A DNA stretch of 47,768 nt from Streptomyces sp. XM4193 (GTDB lineage Bacteria > Actinomycetota > Actinomycetes > Streptomycetales > Streptomycetaceae). The notes below the pieces were generated by a model, which was not told the origin of the DNA, did no database searches, and was given only the letters and a program-made list of their open reading frames with translations. Below are positions 9,591 through 18,714 of the stretch, piece by piece. Position numbers and translations under genes: made by a program. Position 1 is the stretch's first letter; each line of letters opens with the position of its first letter. Where the stretch lies: NCBI RefSeq assembly GCF_023072595.1, contig NZ_JALLGK010000014.1, positions 1 through 47,768 of the forward strand, in the 5' to 3' direction.

Positions 9591-11306
9591 CTAGCGGTGG
9601 TCGGCCTCGGGGCCGTCGGCACCCGAACCGGTGGCCACCGGCGCTCCCGCCTTGGACAGCGTCACCTCCGGCCGCGCGTCCGAGCCCGGCAGATCCGCCT
9701 GCGCGGACTCCGCCTTCGACTCCTCGACCAGCCGCTGCGAACCGCTGGTCGTCTTGAGCGGCTTCTCCTTCAGGAAGAGCACCGCGACCAGGCCGAGCGC
9801 CGCGAACGGCGTGGCCAGCAGGAAGAGTTCGGAGGTACCCGCGGCGTACGCGTTCTCCACGACCTCGCGCACCGGCCCCGGCAGCGTGGCCAGGTCCGGT
9901 ACGGCGCCGTGGCCGCCGCCGCCCTCGGCACCCGCAGGCATTCCGGCGCCGATGTCCTCGGCGACCCGGGCGGCGAGCACGGCGCCCAGCACGCTGGTGC
10001 CGACCGTGCCGCCCATGCTGCGGAAGAAGGAGACCACCGAGGTCGCCGAGCCGAGGTAGCGGGCCGGCACGTCGTTCTGCGCGACCAGCACGAGGTTCTG
10101 CATCAGCATGCCGAGGCCGAAGCCCAGCAGCGCCATGTACAGGCTCAGCTGCCAGAACGGGGTGTCCACGTCGATCGTGGCGAGCAGCCCCATGCCGGCC
10201 GTCATGATCGCCGCACCGGAGACGACGAAGACCTTCCAGCGGCCCGTGGCACTGATGATCTGGCCGGCGCCGGTCGAGGAGACCAGCAGACCGAAGATCA
10301 TCGGCAGGCTCATCAGCCCCGCCTCGGTCGGCGACTTGCCGAGCGCCAGCTGGAAGTACTGCGTGAGGAAGACCGTCCCGCCGAACATCGCCACACCGAC
10401 GAAGAGGCTGGCGACCGTCGCGAGCGTCACCGTACGGCTGCGGAAGATGCCCAGCGGAATGATCGGCTCCGCCACCTGTGTCTCCACGTAGACCGCCAGA
10501 CCCAGCATCACCACACCGAGCGAGGTCAGCGCGGCGGTCTGCCAGGAGGCCCAGTCGAAGGAGTTGCCCGCCAGCGAGGTCCAGATCAGCAGCGCCGAGA
10601 CACCGCCCACGATCAGGAACGCGCCCAGGTAGTCGACCTTCGCGTCCGGCCTGCGCACCGTCGGCAGCTTCAGCGTGCGCTGCAGCAGGATCACCGACAC
10701 CAGCGCGAACGGCACACCGATGAAGAAGCACCAGCGCCAACCGAGCCACGGGGTGTCCACCAGCACACCACCGACCAACGGGCCGATGACCGTGCCCACC
10801 GCGAATACCGAACCGAAGATGCCCGCGTACTTTCCGAGTCTGCGCGGCGGCACGATCGCGGCCATCACCACCTGGACCAGCGCGGTCAGACCGCCCGCGC
10901 CGATGCCCTGCACCACGCGGCTGAAGATCAGCATCTCCACGCCCTGCGAGAGCCCCGCGAGTATGGAGCCCAGCACGAAGACGCCCAGCGAGAGCTGGAG
11001 CAGCAGCTTCTTGTTGTAGAGGTCGGAGAGCTTGCCCCACAGCGGCACCGTCGCCGTCATCGCCAGCAGCTCGGAGGTGACGACCCAGGTGTACGCGGAC
11101 TGCGTGGCACCGAGGTCGGCGACGATCCGCGGCAGCGCGTTCGCGACGACCGTACCGGCGAGGATCGCCACGAACATGCCGGCCATCAACCCGGACATCG
11201 CCTGGAGGATCTGCCGGTTGGTCATCGCCGTCGGGCCCTCTTCCACCGCGGTCTGCGGCAGCGGGTCCGGGGGCAGGGAGTCGCCCCTCGTCTGTGTTGC
11301 GGTCAC
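9591..11306 (-). CDS. MFS drug/product exporter, DHA2 (14-TM) family
   Basis: A 571-aa integral membrane protein from GTG 11306, with GAGGA five bases upstream. The many hydrophobic helices, the loop motif GKLSDLYNKK and the antiporter motif C (VIGPLVGG) match the EmrB/QacA-like DHA2 family of proton-driven exporters. A cytosolic tail follows the last helix. A TetR gene lies just upstream on the same strand, the usual repressor-pump arrangement. Next to the synthase and glycosyltransferase it could export the glycolipid product or give self-resistance. Its substrate is not deducible. Confidence 0.92.
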   Translation of the reverse strand: MTATQTRGDSLPPDPLPQTAVEEGPTAMTNRQILQAMSGLMAGMFVAILAGTVVANALPRIVADLGATQSAYTWVVTSELLAMTATVPLWGKLSDLYNKKLLLQLSLGVFVLGSILAGLSQGVEMLIFSRVVQGIGAGGLTALVQVVMAAIVPPRRLGKYAGIFGSVFAVGTVIGPLVGGVLVDTPWLGWRWCFFIGVPFALVSVILLQRTLKLPTVRRPDAKVDYLGAFLIVGGVSALLIWTSLAGNSFDWASWQTAALTSLGVVMLGLAVYVETQVAEPIIPLGIFRSRTVTLATVASLFVGVAMFGGTVFLTQYFQLALGKSPTEAGLMSLPMIFGLLVSSTGAGQIISATGRWKVFVVSGAAIMTAGMGLLATIDVDTPFWQLSLYMALLGFGLGMLMQNLVLVAQNDVPARYLGSATSVVSFFRSMGGTVGTSVLGAVLAARVAEDIGAGMPAGAEGGGGHGAVPDLATLPGPVREVVENAYAAGTSELFLLATPFAALGLVAVLFLKEKPLKTTSGSQRLVEESKAESAQADLPGSDARPEVTLSKAGAPVATGSGADGPEADHR

Positions 11307-11643
11307 GGTGTCCTCTTCGTGTTCGGTCGCGCCCGGAGGCGTGAATCTGCGTCGCGCCCGAGGGGCGGGAAGGTCTGCGGGTCGTATCGGCCGCGCGGTG
11401 GTCGTCCGTGCGGTGGTCTTACGCGCGATGCGTGTCCGCGCGGTGGTCGGCCGCGCGGTGCGTGTCCGTGCGGTGGTCGTCGGCCCGGTGTTCGTCGGCC
11501 CGGTGTTCGTACGCGGGCCGCGGGTCGTGCGACTCGCCGCGGTGGCGCCGCACCGCGCGCAGGGGCTGCGCCGCGGGCTCCGCGGTACGGGCCCGGCCGC
11601 CCCGTCGGCGGTCGGCGGCCCCCGCCGCCGGCCGCGGGCCGGT
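11307..11643. repeat. 337-bp gap with degenerate GCGGTGGTC-type repeats
   Basis: Between the TetR stop and the MFS start. About 11395-11515 is a run of imperfect repeats of GCGGTGGTC/GCGATGCGTGTCC and a doubled CGGCCCGGTGTTCGT. No convincing gene or strong promoter is visible, and a readthrough transcript from the TetR promoter may drive the exporter. Confidence 0.6.
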
Positions 11644-12330
11644 TCACACGGCCGGAGTCCTCAGTCCGGCGGCGAGCTGGTCGAACACCTTGCGGAAGAC
11701 GTCCTGGAACTCCTCCCGCTCGGTGTGCGCGCACCAGTGCTGCAGGGCGACCCGCACCGCGGTGGAGGCCATCGCCGCGAGCATCTTGGAGTAGAGGTCG
11801 AGCTGCCGGTCCAGCGCCATGATCTGGTCGAGCTGCGAGACCGAGCAGTCCTTCGAACGGATCGACGGCGGGTCCGGCGCCAGCACCGGCGGCGCGGCCC
11901 CCAGACGCTCCGCGACCGCGGCCGCGAGCCCGCGCTCGTCCCACATGTGCGCGCCCATGCTGCGCGCCAGCAGCCGGGGCGAGCGGTGCAGCACCTGCGC
12001 ACGCAGCCGCCACAGCTCCTGCTGCTCCTCGATGTCCGCCAACTCCTCGGCCAACACGTCCCGTACGGCCTCCAGCGCGGACAGCTCGGCGGGTGCGGCC
12101 AGCACCGCCTCGCGGACACGGACCGCGCTCTCGTTGTCGATCATGACGAAGGCGTCGTCATGGCTGTCGAAGTAGTTGAAGAAGGTCCTCGGCGAGACTC
12201 CGGCAGCCTCGCTGATGGCCTCCACCGTCACGTTCTCCGCGCCGTGCTCGGCCGCGAGCCGAACCGCCGCACCGGCGAGCGCGTCCCGCGTCGCCCGCTT
12301 CTTCCGCTCCCGAAGCCCCAGCTTCGCCAC
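11644..12330 (-). CDS. TetR-family transcriptional regulator
   Basis: A 228-aa protein if started at GTG 12330, chosen because GGAG lies eight bases upstream; a TTG at 12366 would add 12 residues but would sit beside the operator-like palindrome. The N-terminal helix-turn-helix (RKKRATRDAL through GVSPRTFFNYF) is a clear TetR DNA-binding domain, with the usual Phe-Phe-x-Tyr-Phe ending. The rest is helical ligand-binding/dimer region of normal length. It precedes the DHA2 exporter on the same strand, so it probably represses itself and the pump and is released by the pump substrate or a precursor. Confidence 0.9.
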   Translation of the reverse strand: MAKLGLRERKKRATRDALAGAAVRLAAEHGAENVTVEAISEAAGVSPRTFFNYFDSHDDAFVMIDNESAVRVREAVLAAPAELSALEAVRDVLAEELADIEEQQELWRLRAQVLHRSPRLLARSMGAHMWDERGLAAAVAERLGAAPPVLAPDPPSIRSKDCSVSQLDQIMALDRQLDLYSKMLAAMASTAVRVALQHWCAHTEREEFQDVFRKVFDQLAAGLRTPAV

Positions 12331-12367
12331 CGCACCTGCTCCACTCACACCTTGCACGGTACGCAAG

Positions 12368-12384
12368 TTTGCAGAGGCTGCAAA
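12368..12384. promoter_or_regulatory. Palindromic operator upstream of TetR
   Basis: TTTGCAG-AGG-CTGCAAA is a perfect 7-bp inverted repeat with a 3-bp centre, 38-54 bases upstream of the chosen TetR start. A half-site-like TTGCA lies just inside (near 12352). The local A/T-rich sequence stands out from its surroundings. It is a likely autoregulatory TetR operator. Confidence 0.7.
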
Positions 12385-12515
12385 ATTATTTCGGAAGCCT
12401 TTTCCTGCACTTTGCCGCCCGCGTGACCCGCCTCACGCGGGCGCACGCAAGCGCACTCCGAGCGCGTACGAGCGCACACGCAGCGGCACCACCGCGCCCG
12501 CCCCCGGCGCGGAGT

Positions 12516-12908
12516 TCACGGCTCGGACGGCCCCGACTCGGCCGCTTCGAGGCGTACGGACGCGGCGCAGTCGGCCAGCAGCGGAACGAAGAGCGCGGGA
12601 CGGGCGGACCAGCTGAGCGAGGTCCCGCCCAGTCGTGCCCCGAAGTCGTACGCCTCACCGGACTTGAGGCGCATCACCGCCTCCCACTGCCCGTACTCCA
12701 GCCAGGCCTGCGCCCGGGCACCCTCGATCGCCCCGAACCCGTACACCAGCGTCCGCACCGACGCCCGTATCCACACCAACGCCCCCTCGGGGGTGCCCGC
12801 CCGGCCTGCGCGCACCCGTGCCACCCGTCCGTCGACCGCCTCCGTCCGGGCGGTCAGCTCGCACCACCAGCCCCGCCGCACCAGACCGCACACGGTCACG
12901 CGCACCAC
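12516..12908 (-). CDS. Hypothetical protein
   Basis: An open frame reaching up to 13034 in which the C-terminal about 130 residues look protein-like: balanced composition, several Trp (GWW, AWLEYGQWEA) and G/C-biased third positions on the minus strand. The upstream part is an Arg/Ala repeat encoded by a 21-bp tandem repeat and is unlikely to be translated. I therefore place the start near GTG 12908, without a strong ribosome site. No family recognised. It is divergent from the XRE regulator gene at 13283. Confidence 0.45.
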   Translation of the reverse strand: MVRVTVCGLVRRGWWCELTARTEAVDGRVARVRAGRAGTPEGALVWIRASVRTLVYGFGAIEGARAQAWLEYGQWEAVMRLKSGEAYDFGARLGGTSLSWSARPALFVPLLADCAASVRLEAAESGPSEP

Positions 12909-13282
12909 CGGTCCACACCGCAGGCGACCGGTACGGGTCCGCCGCCGGTCGCAGCGTCGGAGCCCGAGCCGGGCGCGGAGCCGGGCACCCGAGGCGCGGA
13001 GTCGGGCACCCGAGGCACGGAGCCGGACGCCCAAAGGGCCCTCGACGGCGGCGGATTGCGGCGACGGCCCCCGAAGTCGCCTCCCCGAACAGCCGGTTGA
13101 AGAGTTCTCGACACGCTTGTGGCCTCCTCAGACAGTTCCCCACCACCCATTGCAGCCACAACCAGTCAACAACCTGCTACTTACGGCTACTTGCACGCAC
13201 ATTGCACAACCCTGTGTCGGGAGTCGACGCGAGTGTCACCATGGGCCGCATCAGGGCCAACGACTCCCGGAGGACTCAAGAG
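12909..13282. other. Divergent intergenic region with a 21-bp duplication
   Basis: Two adjacent near-identical 21-bp units at 12982-13002 and 13003-13023, differing by few bases, lie at the far end. Nearer the XRE gene the sequence is less GC-rich (13085-13215) and holds two TTGCAC elements (about 13192 and 13202), which could be a promoter/operator for the regulator. No gene is seen. Confidence 0.5.
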
Positions 13283-14470
13283 ATGAGCACCTCGACTCTC
13301 GCTCCCGGCGCCAACGTCGCCGCGCTGCGGCACGCCCGGGGCCTCTCCCAGGCGGCGCTCGCCAGGAGGGCCGCGATCTCCGTCTCGCTGCTGAGCAAGG
13401 CCGAGGTGGGCGCGAGAGCACTGACCCCGACGACGGCGGCGGCGATCGCCCGCGCGCTCGGGGTGACCATGGCCGAGGTGCTCGGCCAGTCCCCGCCGAG
13501 CCGGGGCAACGAGGCCCTGCTGCACGAGCTGCGCTCGGCGGTGCGCGACTACGACCGGCCGCGCGGCAACCGGGTCGGTGCCGACCGGGTCGCCGCGGCC
13601 CTGACGAGGGCCGACACCCTGCGCAACGACGTGGACATCACCGGACTGCTGGCGGTGCTCCCGGAGTTGCTCAGGGACGTCACCGACCACGCCTTCGCCG
13701 CGAACACCTCCGAGAGCTGGATGGCCGTCGCCGACGTCTACAGCAGCGTCTACTGGATCTCGGCGCGCCACCGCTGGATGGACCTGGCGGAGCTGGCCGT
13801 CACTCGCCAGCAGTGGGCGGTGCGGCAGAAGCCCAATCCGCTCGGCGAGGCCATCGCGGCCCGCGACCGGGCCGGCGCCTACCTCAACGGCGGGGACTTC
13901 GAGGGCGGTCTGCACATCGTCGACCGCGCGATCGCCCGCGCGGAGTCCCAACTCCACGGCCCCCAGCGCGCCTTCGCGGTCGGAATGCTCAACCTGCGCG
14001 GCATGACGCTCGCCGGCAGACTCCGCGACAAGCGCGAGGGACGGCGGGCGGCCGAGCGCCACATCCGTTCGGCGCGGGAGGTCTCCCAGGTCGTGGGCGA
14101 GGACGTGCGCTGCCACAGCATGATCTTCGGCCCGGGCAACACCGCGACCCACGAGCTGGCCACCCGGCTCGATCTGGGCCGGCCCGACGAGGCGCTGCGG
14201 GTGGCGGGCTCGTCGAACTTCTCCGAGGTGCTCGCCAAGCTGCCGCCCACCCGCATCTCCCCCACCCACATCAACATCGCGCGGGCACAGCTGGACCTCG
14301 GCGACCGCGACGGCGCCCTGGACAGCCTCACCACCGCCTGGCGGGCGGCCCCGCAGATGGCCCGCATCCACCCCATGGGCCGCGAGGTCTTCCGCGTCGT
14401 GGCCTCCCTGCACCGGCGCGGCAACGCCAAGTTGACGGCGCTCTCCCGGATGTCGGGGATGGCCGTCTGA
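13283..14470 (+). CDS. XRE-family helix-turn-helix regulator with TPR-like C-terminus
   Basis: A 395-aa protein. ATG 13283 follows GGAGG with nine bases between. Residues about 8-65 form a Cro/C1-type HTH (LRHARGLSQAALARRA, then SVSLLSKAEVG). The remaining about 320 residues are helical and fit the TPR-like sensor region of Streptomyces multi-domain XRE regulators, which often bind peptides or small signals. It is not next to a DUF397 gene, the most common partner of short XRE proteins. Targets are unknown; the upstream 13085-13215 region is a candidate autoregulatory site. Confidence 0.85.
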   Translation: MSTSTLAPGANVAALRHARGLSQAALARRAAISVSLLSKAEVGARALTPTTAAAIARALGVTMAEVLGQSPPSRGNEALLHELRSAVRDYDRPRGNRVGADRVAAALTRADTLRNDVDITGLLAVLPELLRDVTDHAFAANTSESWMAVADVYSSVYWISARHRWMDLAELAVTRQQWAVRQKPNPLGEAIAARDRAGAYLNGGDFEGGLHIVDRAIARAESQLHGPQRAFAVGMLNLRGMTLAGRLRDKREGRRAAERHIRSAREVSQVVGEDVRCHSMIFGPGNTATHELATRLDLGRPDEALRVAGSSNFSEVLAKLPPTRISPTHINIARAQLDLGDRDGALDSLTTAWRAAPQMARIHPMGREVFRVVASLHRRGNAKLTALSRMSGMAV

Positions 14471-14754
14471 CCGCTCCCTACGGGTCGGCCCCCGGAGGCG
14501 GACGAGGGTTGGCCCCAACGAAAGTCGGGGGCTACCCCGATGGGTCGGCAGCGCCGGGGTCCGTACCGTGGTGCGGGACGGCAGGGCGAACGCGCAGCCG
14601 TCCGGGCGCGTCCGCGGGCGCCGGGACCGTCGGTGCCCCACGAGCAGTGGGGTCCGGCGCCCGGGAGGCCGCCCGCGCCGCCCGCACCGCCGCACACCGC
14701 ACCACCGCCGCACGCGTCACGACCGGCCAACCGCCGCTGAAACGGGGAACCCTC

Positions 14755-15486
14755 ATGCGTCCGCTGCCTCGCGCTCTCACGCTCGTCGCCGTCACTGCCC
14801 TCGCCGCCGGCGGGTTGAGCGCCTGCCTGTGGGACACCGAGTCCTTCGACGACCAGTCGCGGCACGGCGAGAAGGTCACCGCCGTACGGATGGACCTGGA
14901 GTCCGGCAGCGTGACGCTGCGCGGCTCCCGGGCCAACTCGGAGGTGTCCGTGCGGCGTTCGGTGGAGTACCGCGGCAGCAAGCCGAAGGACGCGACGCAC
15001 CGCATCGACGACGGCGTACTGGTGCTCGGCGGCTGCGGCAACGACTGCTCGGTCGACTACAGCGTCGACCTGCCGGAGGGGCTGCCGGTGAGCGGCGAGA
15101 CCTCCAACGGGTCGTTCAGCTTCACACGGGTGGGCGAGGTGAGGGCGAGCTCCGGCTCCGGCAGCATCGACCTGAACCGGGTCGCCGGCTCGACACGGGT
15201 CAAGACCAGCAACGGCAGCATCAAGGGGCGGGAGCTGGCCGGAAAGGGCATCAACGTCCAGTCCTCCAACGGCAGCATCGACATCGTCTCGACCCGGAAG
15301 CAGAACATCGACGCCTCCACCTCCAACGGCAACGTCGCGGTGACCGTTCCCGAGGGCCGGTACGCGGTGACCGCCAAGACCTCCCGGGGCGACACAGACG
15401 TCGACGTCACCGACGACCCGGACGCCGGCAACTGGATCCACGCCAGCAGCAGCAACGGCAACATCAAGGTCCGCGCCTCCTCCTGA
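14755..15486 (+). CDS. Lipoprotein with DUF4097-like beta-helix repeats
   Basis: A 243-aa protein with a lipoprotein signal peptide ending in the lipobox LSAC (Cys24). The mature part has repeating S-N-G-S/N motifs (TSNGSF, TSNGSI, SSNGSI, TSNGNV, SSNGNI) spaced about 17-22 residues apart, the pattern of DUF4097/DUF2807-like right-handed beta-helices. It should be anchored on the outer face of the membrane. Function is unknown; relatives are often linked to cell-envelope stress genes. The start codon has only a weak GGGGA ribosome site. The 284-bp gap before it holds no gene, only short G/C-rich inverted repeats near 14495-14530. Confidence 0.85.
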   Translation: MRPLPRALTLVAVTALAAGGLSACLWDTESFDDQSRHGEKVTAVRMDLESGSVTLRGSRANSEVSVRRSVEYRGSKPKDATHRIDDGVLVLGGCGNDCSVDYSVDLPEGLPVSGETSNGSFSFTRVGEVRASSGSGSIDLNRVAGSTRVKTSNGSIKGRELAGKGINVQSSNGSIDIVSTRKQNIDASTSNGNVAVTVPEGRYAVTAKTSRGDTDVDVTDDPDAGNWIHASSSNGNIKVRASS

Positions 15487-15513
15487 GCCGCGGGCGGCAC
15501 GCGGACACGTAAA

Positions 15514-15557
15514 CGGCGCCGCCCCCGTTGCGATCTCTCGCGACGGGGGCGGCGCCG
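15514..15557. terminator. Strong bidirectional terminator
   Basis: Arms 15514-15532 and 15539-15557 pair over 19 positions, with one G-T pair, around a 6-nt loop. It separates the convergent lipoprotein and TM-helix genes. Confidence 0.9.
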
Positions 15558-15641
15558 TGCCGGTGGCGGGTACGTGCCGTGGGGGACGTACGTGCCGGTG
15601 GCGGATGCGTGCCGGTGGCGGGTGCGGACAGCCGGGGCGGC

Positions 15642-16430
15642 TCACCGACCGGGGGACGCACCTCCCGTGCCACCGGTGCCACCCGTACCGCCGGTGCCGT
15701 GCGTACCGGTTGTGCCGGTCGTGCCGCCGGAGGTGCGGGAGCTGCGCAGCCGCGAGGTCTCCTGCTCGGCGCTGTCCAGCCACTTGGTCCAGCGCTGCTG
15801 CATCGGCTTGACGAGACCGCCGCCGACACCGACGACGAGAATGCCGCCGACCGTGGCGAGCACCGTGATCAGCACCGGAACGGTGACGGCGACCGCCACG
15901 CCGATCTGGTTCAGCGCCGCGATGACACCGAGCGCGAGGAGGAAGCCGGAGGCGAGGTTCGCCAGCAGCTTTCCGTACGAGACGCTGCTCAGCGCCGAAC
16001 TGATCAGCTGCTTCACCGCGTTGGCGATGGCCGCGACGATCAGAACGATGACGATCGCGATGACCAGCTGCGGAATCCAGGCGACGACGCCCTTCAGCAG
16101 TTCACTGATCGGGTTCGGCCCGAAGACCGAGAAGGCGACCTGCAGAACGATCAGCAGAATCGCGTAGTAGAGCAGCTTCGCGATGATCTCGATCGCGTCG
16201 AACTGCGAGTTGCGAAGCTTGTCGTCGAGCCCGCTCCTGTCGATGACCCGCTGAAAGCCGACCTTCGCGAGGATCGTTCTGACCAGCTTGGCGATCACTC
16301 TCGCAACGAGCCAGCCGATGAAGAGAATGACCAGAAAGGCGATGAGCTTCGGCACGAACTTCGCCACCGAGGCGAACGAGTCCTCGATGCCGGAAGTGAA
16401 ATCGATCGCCAGCAACTGTGTTTGTCCCAT
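15642..16430 (-). CDS. Mechanosensitive-channel-type TM-helix membrane protein
   Basis: A 262-aa protein from ATG 16430. It has an N-terminal segment followed by four or five strong transmembrane helices (LIAFLVILFIGWLVARVIAK, ending the first repeat) in a twofold pattern. This is typical of the conserved TM-helix domain (PF05552) found in MscS relatives, with the Gly-rich pore-like stretch VGGILVVGVGGG near the end. The cytosolic MscS beta-domain is absent, so channel function is uncertain. The tail is low-complexity Gly/Thr (repeated GTGG). The gene ends at the strong convergent terminator. Confidence 0.8.
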   Translation of the reverse strand: MGQTQLLAIDFTSGIEDSFASVAKFVPKLIAFLVILFIGWLVARVIAKLVRTILAKVGFQRVIDRSGLDDKLRNSQFDAIEIIAKLLYYAILLIVLQVAFSVFGPNPISELLKGVVAWIPQLVIAIVIVLIVAAIANAVKQLISSALSSVSYGKLLANLASGFLLALGVIAALNQIGVAVAVTVPVLITVLATVGGILVVGVGGGLVKPMQQRWTKWLDSAEQETSRLRSSRTSGGTTGTTGTHGTGGTGGTGGTGGASPGR

Positions 16431-16765
16431 GGGCTGCCCCTTTGCTCGACATCTGTGCAGCAGACAGTCGTTCCACGGGACGCGCGGCAATGCACGGCCA
16501 TTGCACCGGATTGGGCCGGATGCCTTGAATATCGTTCCCTGCGGGGCACTCGACCGGCGGACGAACCGACGCCCCGGCCGCGGTGCGCGTACCCGGTCCG
16601 GCACCCGGCGGCGCACGCACACCGCCGACCGCGCCGGCCACCGCGCCGCGGCCGGCCCGCACCGGACGCCCCTCGTGCGCCGCACCGGACCACCGCCGCA
16701 CCGCCCACCGCACCGCCCGCCGCACCACCGCCGCGCCGCCCGCCGGGCCGAGCCGACGCGTCGGG
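16431..16765. repeat. 335-bp gap rich in CCGCACCGCC-type repeats
   Basis: Roughly 16640-16745 is a run of imperfect CACCGCCGC repeats with no coding look. 16431-16540 is less GC-biased and probably holds the promoter of the TM-helix gene. No other feature is seen. Confidence 0.6.
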
Positions 16766-18334
16766 TCAGGGGCGGTCAACCGCCGTGGCACCGCCGCTCG
16801 TTGACGTCGGCCTGCGCGCACCGGGAATGACCGGCGACGCCACCGGCCCGCGCGCCCCGCCCCGCCCGTCGTGCTCGGTCCGTGCGCCCCGCTCGTCCCG
16901 CTCCTCCCGCCCGTCGTGCTCGGCCTGTGCGTCCCGCTCGGACGGCCGGGTCGCCGCGTCGGCCCCGGGGTCTGCGGCCTCCGCAGCGGCGGACTCTCCC
17001 GGTGCGTCCTGCGGCGCCCCGCCCCGCACGTTTTCCGTACGACCGCCGGCCGCTTCCGAGCCGCCCTCCGGACCCTGCCCCCCGTCCTTCCTCTCCGCCT
17101 TCTTCTCCGCCCGGTCCTCCGCGCGTTCCTCCACCCGGTCCTCCGCCTCCTCCTCCCGCGGGTCGTCCTCCGGGAAGTGCGCCAGGAGCCCCTTCAGCAG
17201 GTCGGGTTCGCGGACCGGTGGCGGCGTGTTCGCGGTGAGCAGCGGGAACGCCAGCCGCAACTGGACGAAGAGCGTGGGGTATTCGGGCCCGAAGGTCGCC
17301 GCCGCCGCGTAGAGCGAGTCCACGGCCGCCCGCAGCGGGTCCGGGTCGGTGGCGGCGAAGATCGCCGGCAGCGCCATCGCCTGCTGGAGCATGTACGGGA
17401 CGCTGCCCTCCAGCGAGCTGACGATGCTGTGCGGCACCCGCTCCTCCTCGAAGAGCGCCTCCCAGGTGCGGTCGATGTGGTCGAACGGCGGCGGCAGTTC
17501 GCGCCCCTGGTCGAGCGCGTCCAGACCGCGGCTGACCCAGCCGATCTCGGCGAGGCCCGCCGCCGCGTACGCCCGGTACGCCGCCCAGCGCGCGATGGAG
17601 CGCTGTGTGCTCGGCGGCACGGCCTCCAACTCGTCGAGGAGGTCGCGGTCGATGGTGACCATGCCCATGACGTTGCCGCCGACCCGCCGCAGGCGCTCGC
17701 TCGGCATCCGCCCCTTCCACGCTGAGGTCTCGGCCCGCTGTCGCAGCCGCTCCTCGTCGATCTGGTGCTGCCGTCCCTCCCAGTCGACGAGGAGCGCGCG
17801 TTCCTCGTCGCTCGGCGGTTCCGGCAGCTCCCGCGCGAAGTCGTGCCAGTAGGCGGCGATCTCGCTGGTCTGCTTGATGACGTGGTCCGGCGACGGCGGA
17901 GCGGGCCAGAACTGGAGCAGATAACGGTCGTACCCGGGGTCGTTGGCCCGCCGGGTGTCCTGGTCGCGGGCCGCGTCCATGCCGACGGCGCTGTAGCGGA
18001 CCCGGTAGTCGATCTCCTCCAGCTCCAGCTCCCAGAAGTCCTCACCGGCCCACTCGACGAGCAGCGTCTCGGTCGCCTTCGGCCGGAACGGAGCCTCGAC
18101 GACGTCCTCCCACCTCTCGTCGGTGGGCGGTTCGGCGTCCAGCACCTCGACCGTGAAGCCCACATACCCGGTGTGCAGCCCGGTGTTGAGAAAGAGGCCG
18201 CCGGGCGCGCTCGCGCCGCACAGACCGTTCGACTGGCCGGCGAAGTACTCGTCCATTGCGTAGCCCCAGACCACGCTCTCCACGTAGATCTGGCCGTATC
18301 GGACATGTACCTCACCGTTCAGCACGGTTCGCAT
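16766..18334 (-). CDS. Conserved hypothetical protein with disordered acidic tail
   Basis: A 522-aa protein; ATG 18334 has AAAGGA just upstream. The N-terminal about 130 residues are beta-rich (VHVRYGQIYVESV) with several Trp and acidic residues. A middle helical part of about 250 residues contains a stretch (MVTIDRDLLDEL through RLAFPLL) of regular amphipathic helices. From about residue 385 the chain becomes a low-complexity Glu/Asp/Arg/Ala region (repeats such as EERAEDRAE) that looks disordered. No signal peptide or membrane segment. I do not recognise the family. It stands alone between G/C-rich gaps. Confidence 0.75.
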   Translation of the reverse strand: MRTVLNGEVHVRYGQIYVESVVWGYAMDEYFAGQSNGLCGASAPGGLFLNTGLHTGYVGFTVEVLDAEPPTDERWEDVVEAPFRPKATETLLVEWAGEDFWELELEEIDYRVRYSAVGMDAARDQDTRRANDPGYDRYLLQFWPAPPSPDHVIKQTSEIAAYWHDFARELPEPPSDEERALLVDWEGRQHQIDEERLRQRAETSAWKGRMPSERLRRVGGNVMGMVTIDRDLLDELEAVPPSTQRSIARWAAYRAYAAAGLAEIGWVSRGLDALDQGRELPPPFDHIDRTWEALFEEERVPHSIVSSLEGSVPYMLQQAMALPAIFAATDPDPLRAAVDSLYAAAATFGPEYPTLFVQLRLAFPLLTANTPPPVREPDLLKGLLAHFPEDDPREEEAEDRVEERAEDRAEKKAERKDGGQGPEGGSEAAGGRTENVRGGAPQDAPGESAAAEAADPGADAATRPSERDAQAEHDGREERDERGARTEHDGRGGARGPVASPVIPGARRPTSTSGGATAVDRP

Positions 18335-18714
18335 CGTGGTCCTTTGCTCGGAGGGCACCTGTGGGCGGAACGCCCGGGTGAGCGCCCAGGATGAGCACAA
18401 CCGGGGTGCGCCGCGCCTCCACAACCCCTCGCACGAGTGATTGCTTCCCCTCGAACGTGCGGGGTCCGGTGCACGAGGGCGACGCCCGTTCACTCACAAG
18501 GTCGTTCATCACCCGGTCCGCCCGGCGAACGAAGTGGTCCGGATCGAACGGAGACGATCACGACGGGTTCGGACGGGCACCATGCGGGCGGCCCGGGCGC
18601 GATTCGGGGCGCCGCGGGCAGCGCCGGAACACGGGCGGAGGCCGGGCAGCGTGTCCTGGCGCCCGGCCGCGGGCGCGGGTATGGGGGTTGAACGCCGAGG
18701 GGGCCGAGGGGGTG
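18335..18714. other. 380-bp gap, no gene seen
   Basis: It lies upstream of the acidic-tailed protein and downstream of the TetR gene, both on minus. It should hold the promoter of the former. No clear hairpin or coding frame is visible. Confidence 0.5.

Noticed and set aside
8850..11822. 990-codon plus-strand frame across the GT end and opposite the exporter
   Set aside because: Composition is rich in Arg, His and Gln without domains, and it runs antisense to a clear membrane protein and through the terminator hairpin.
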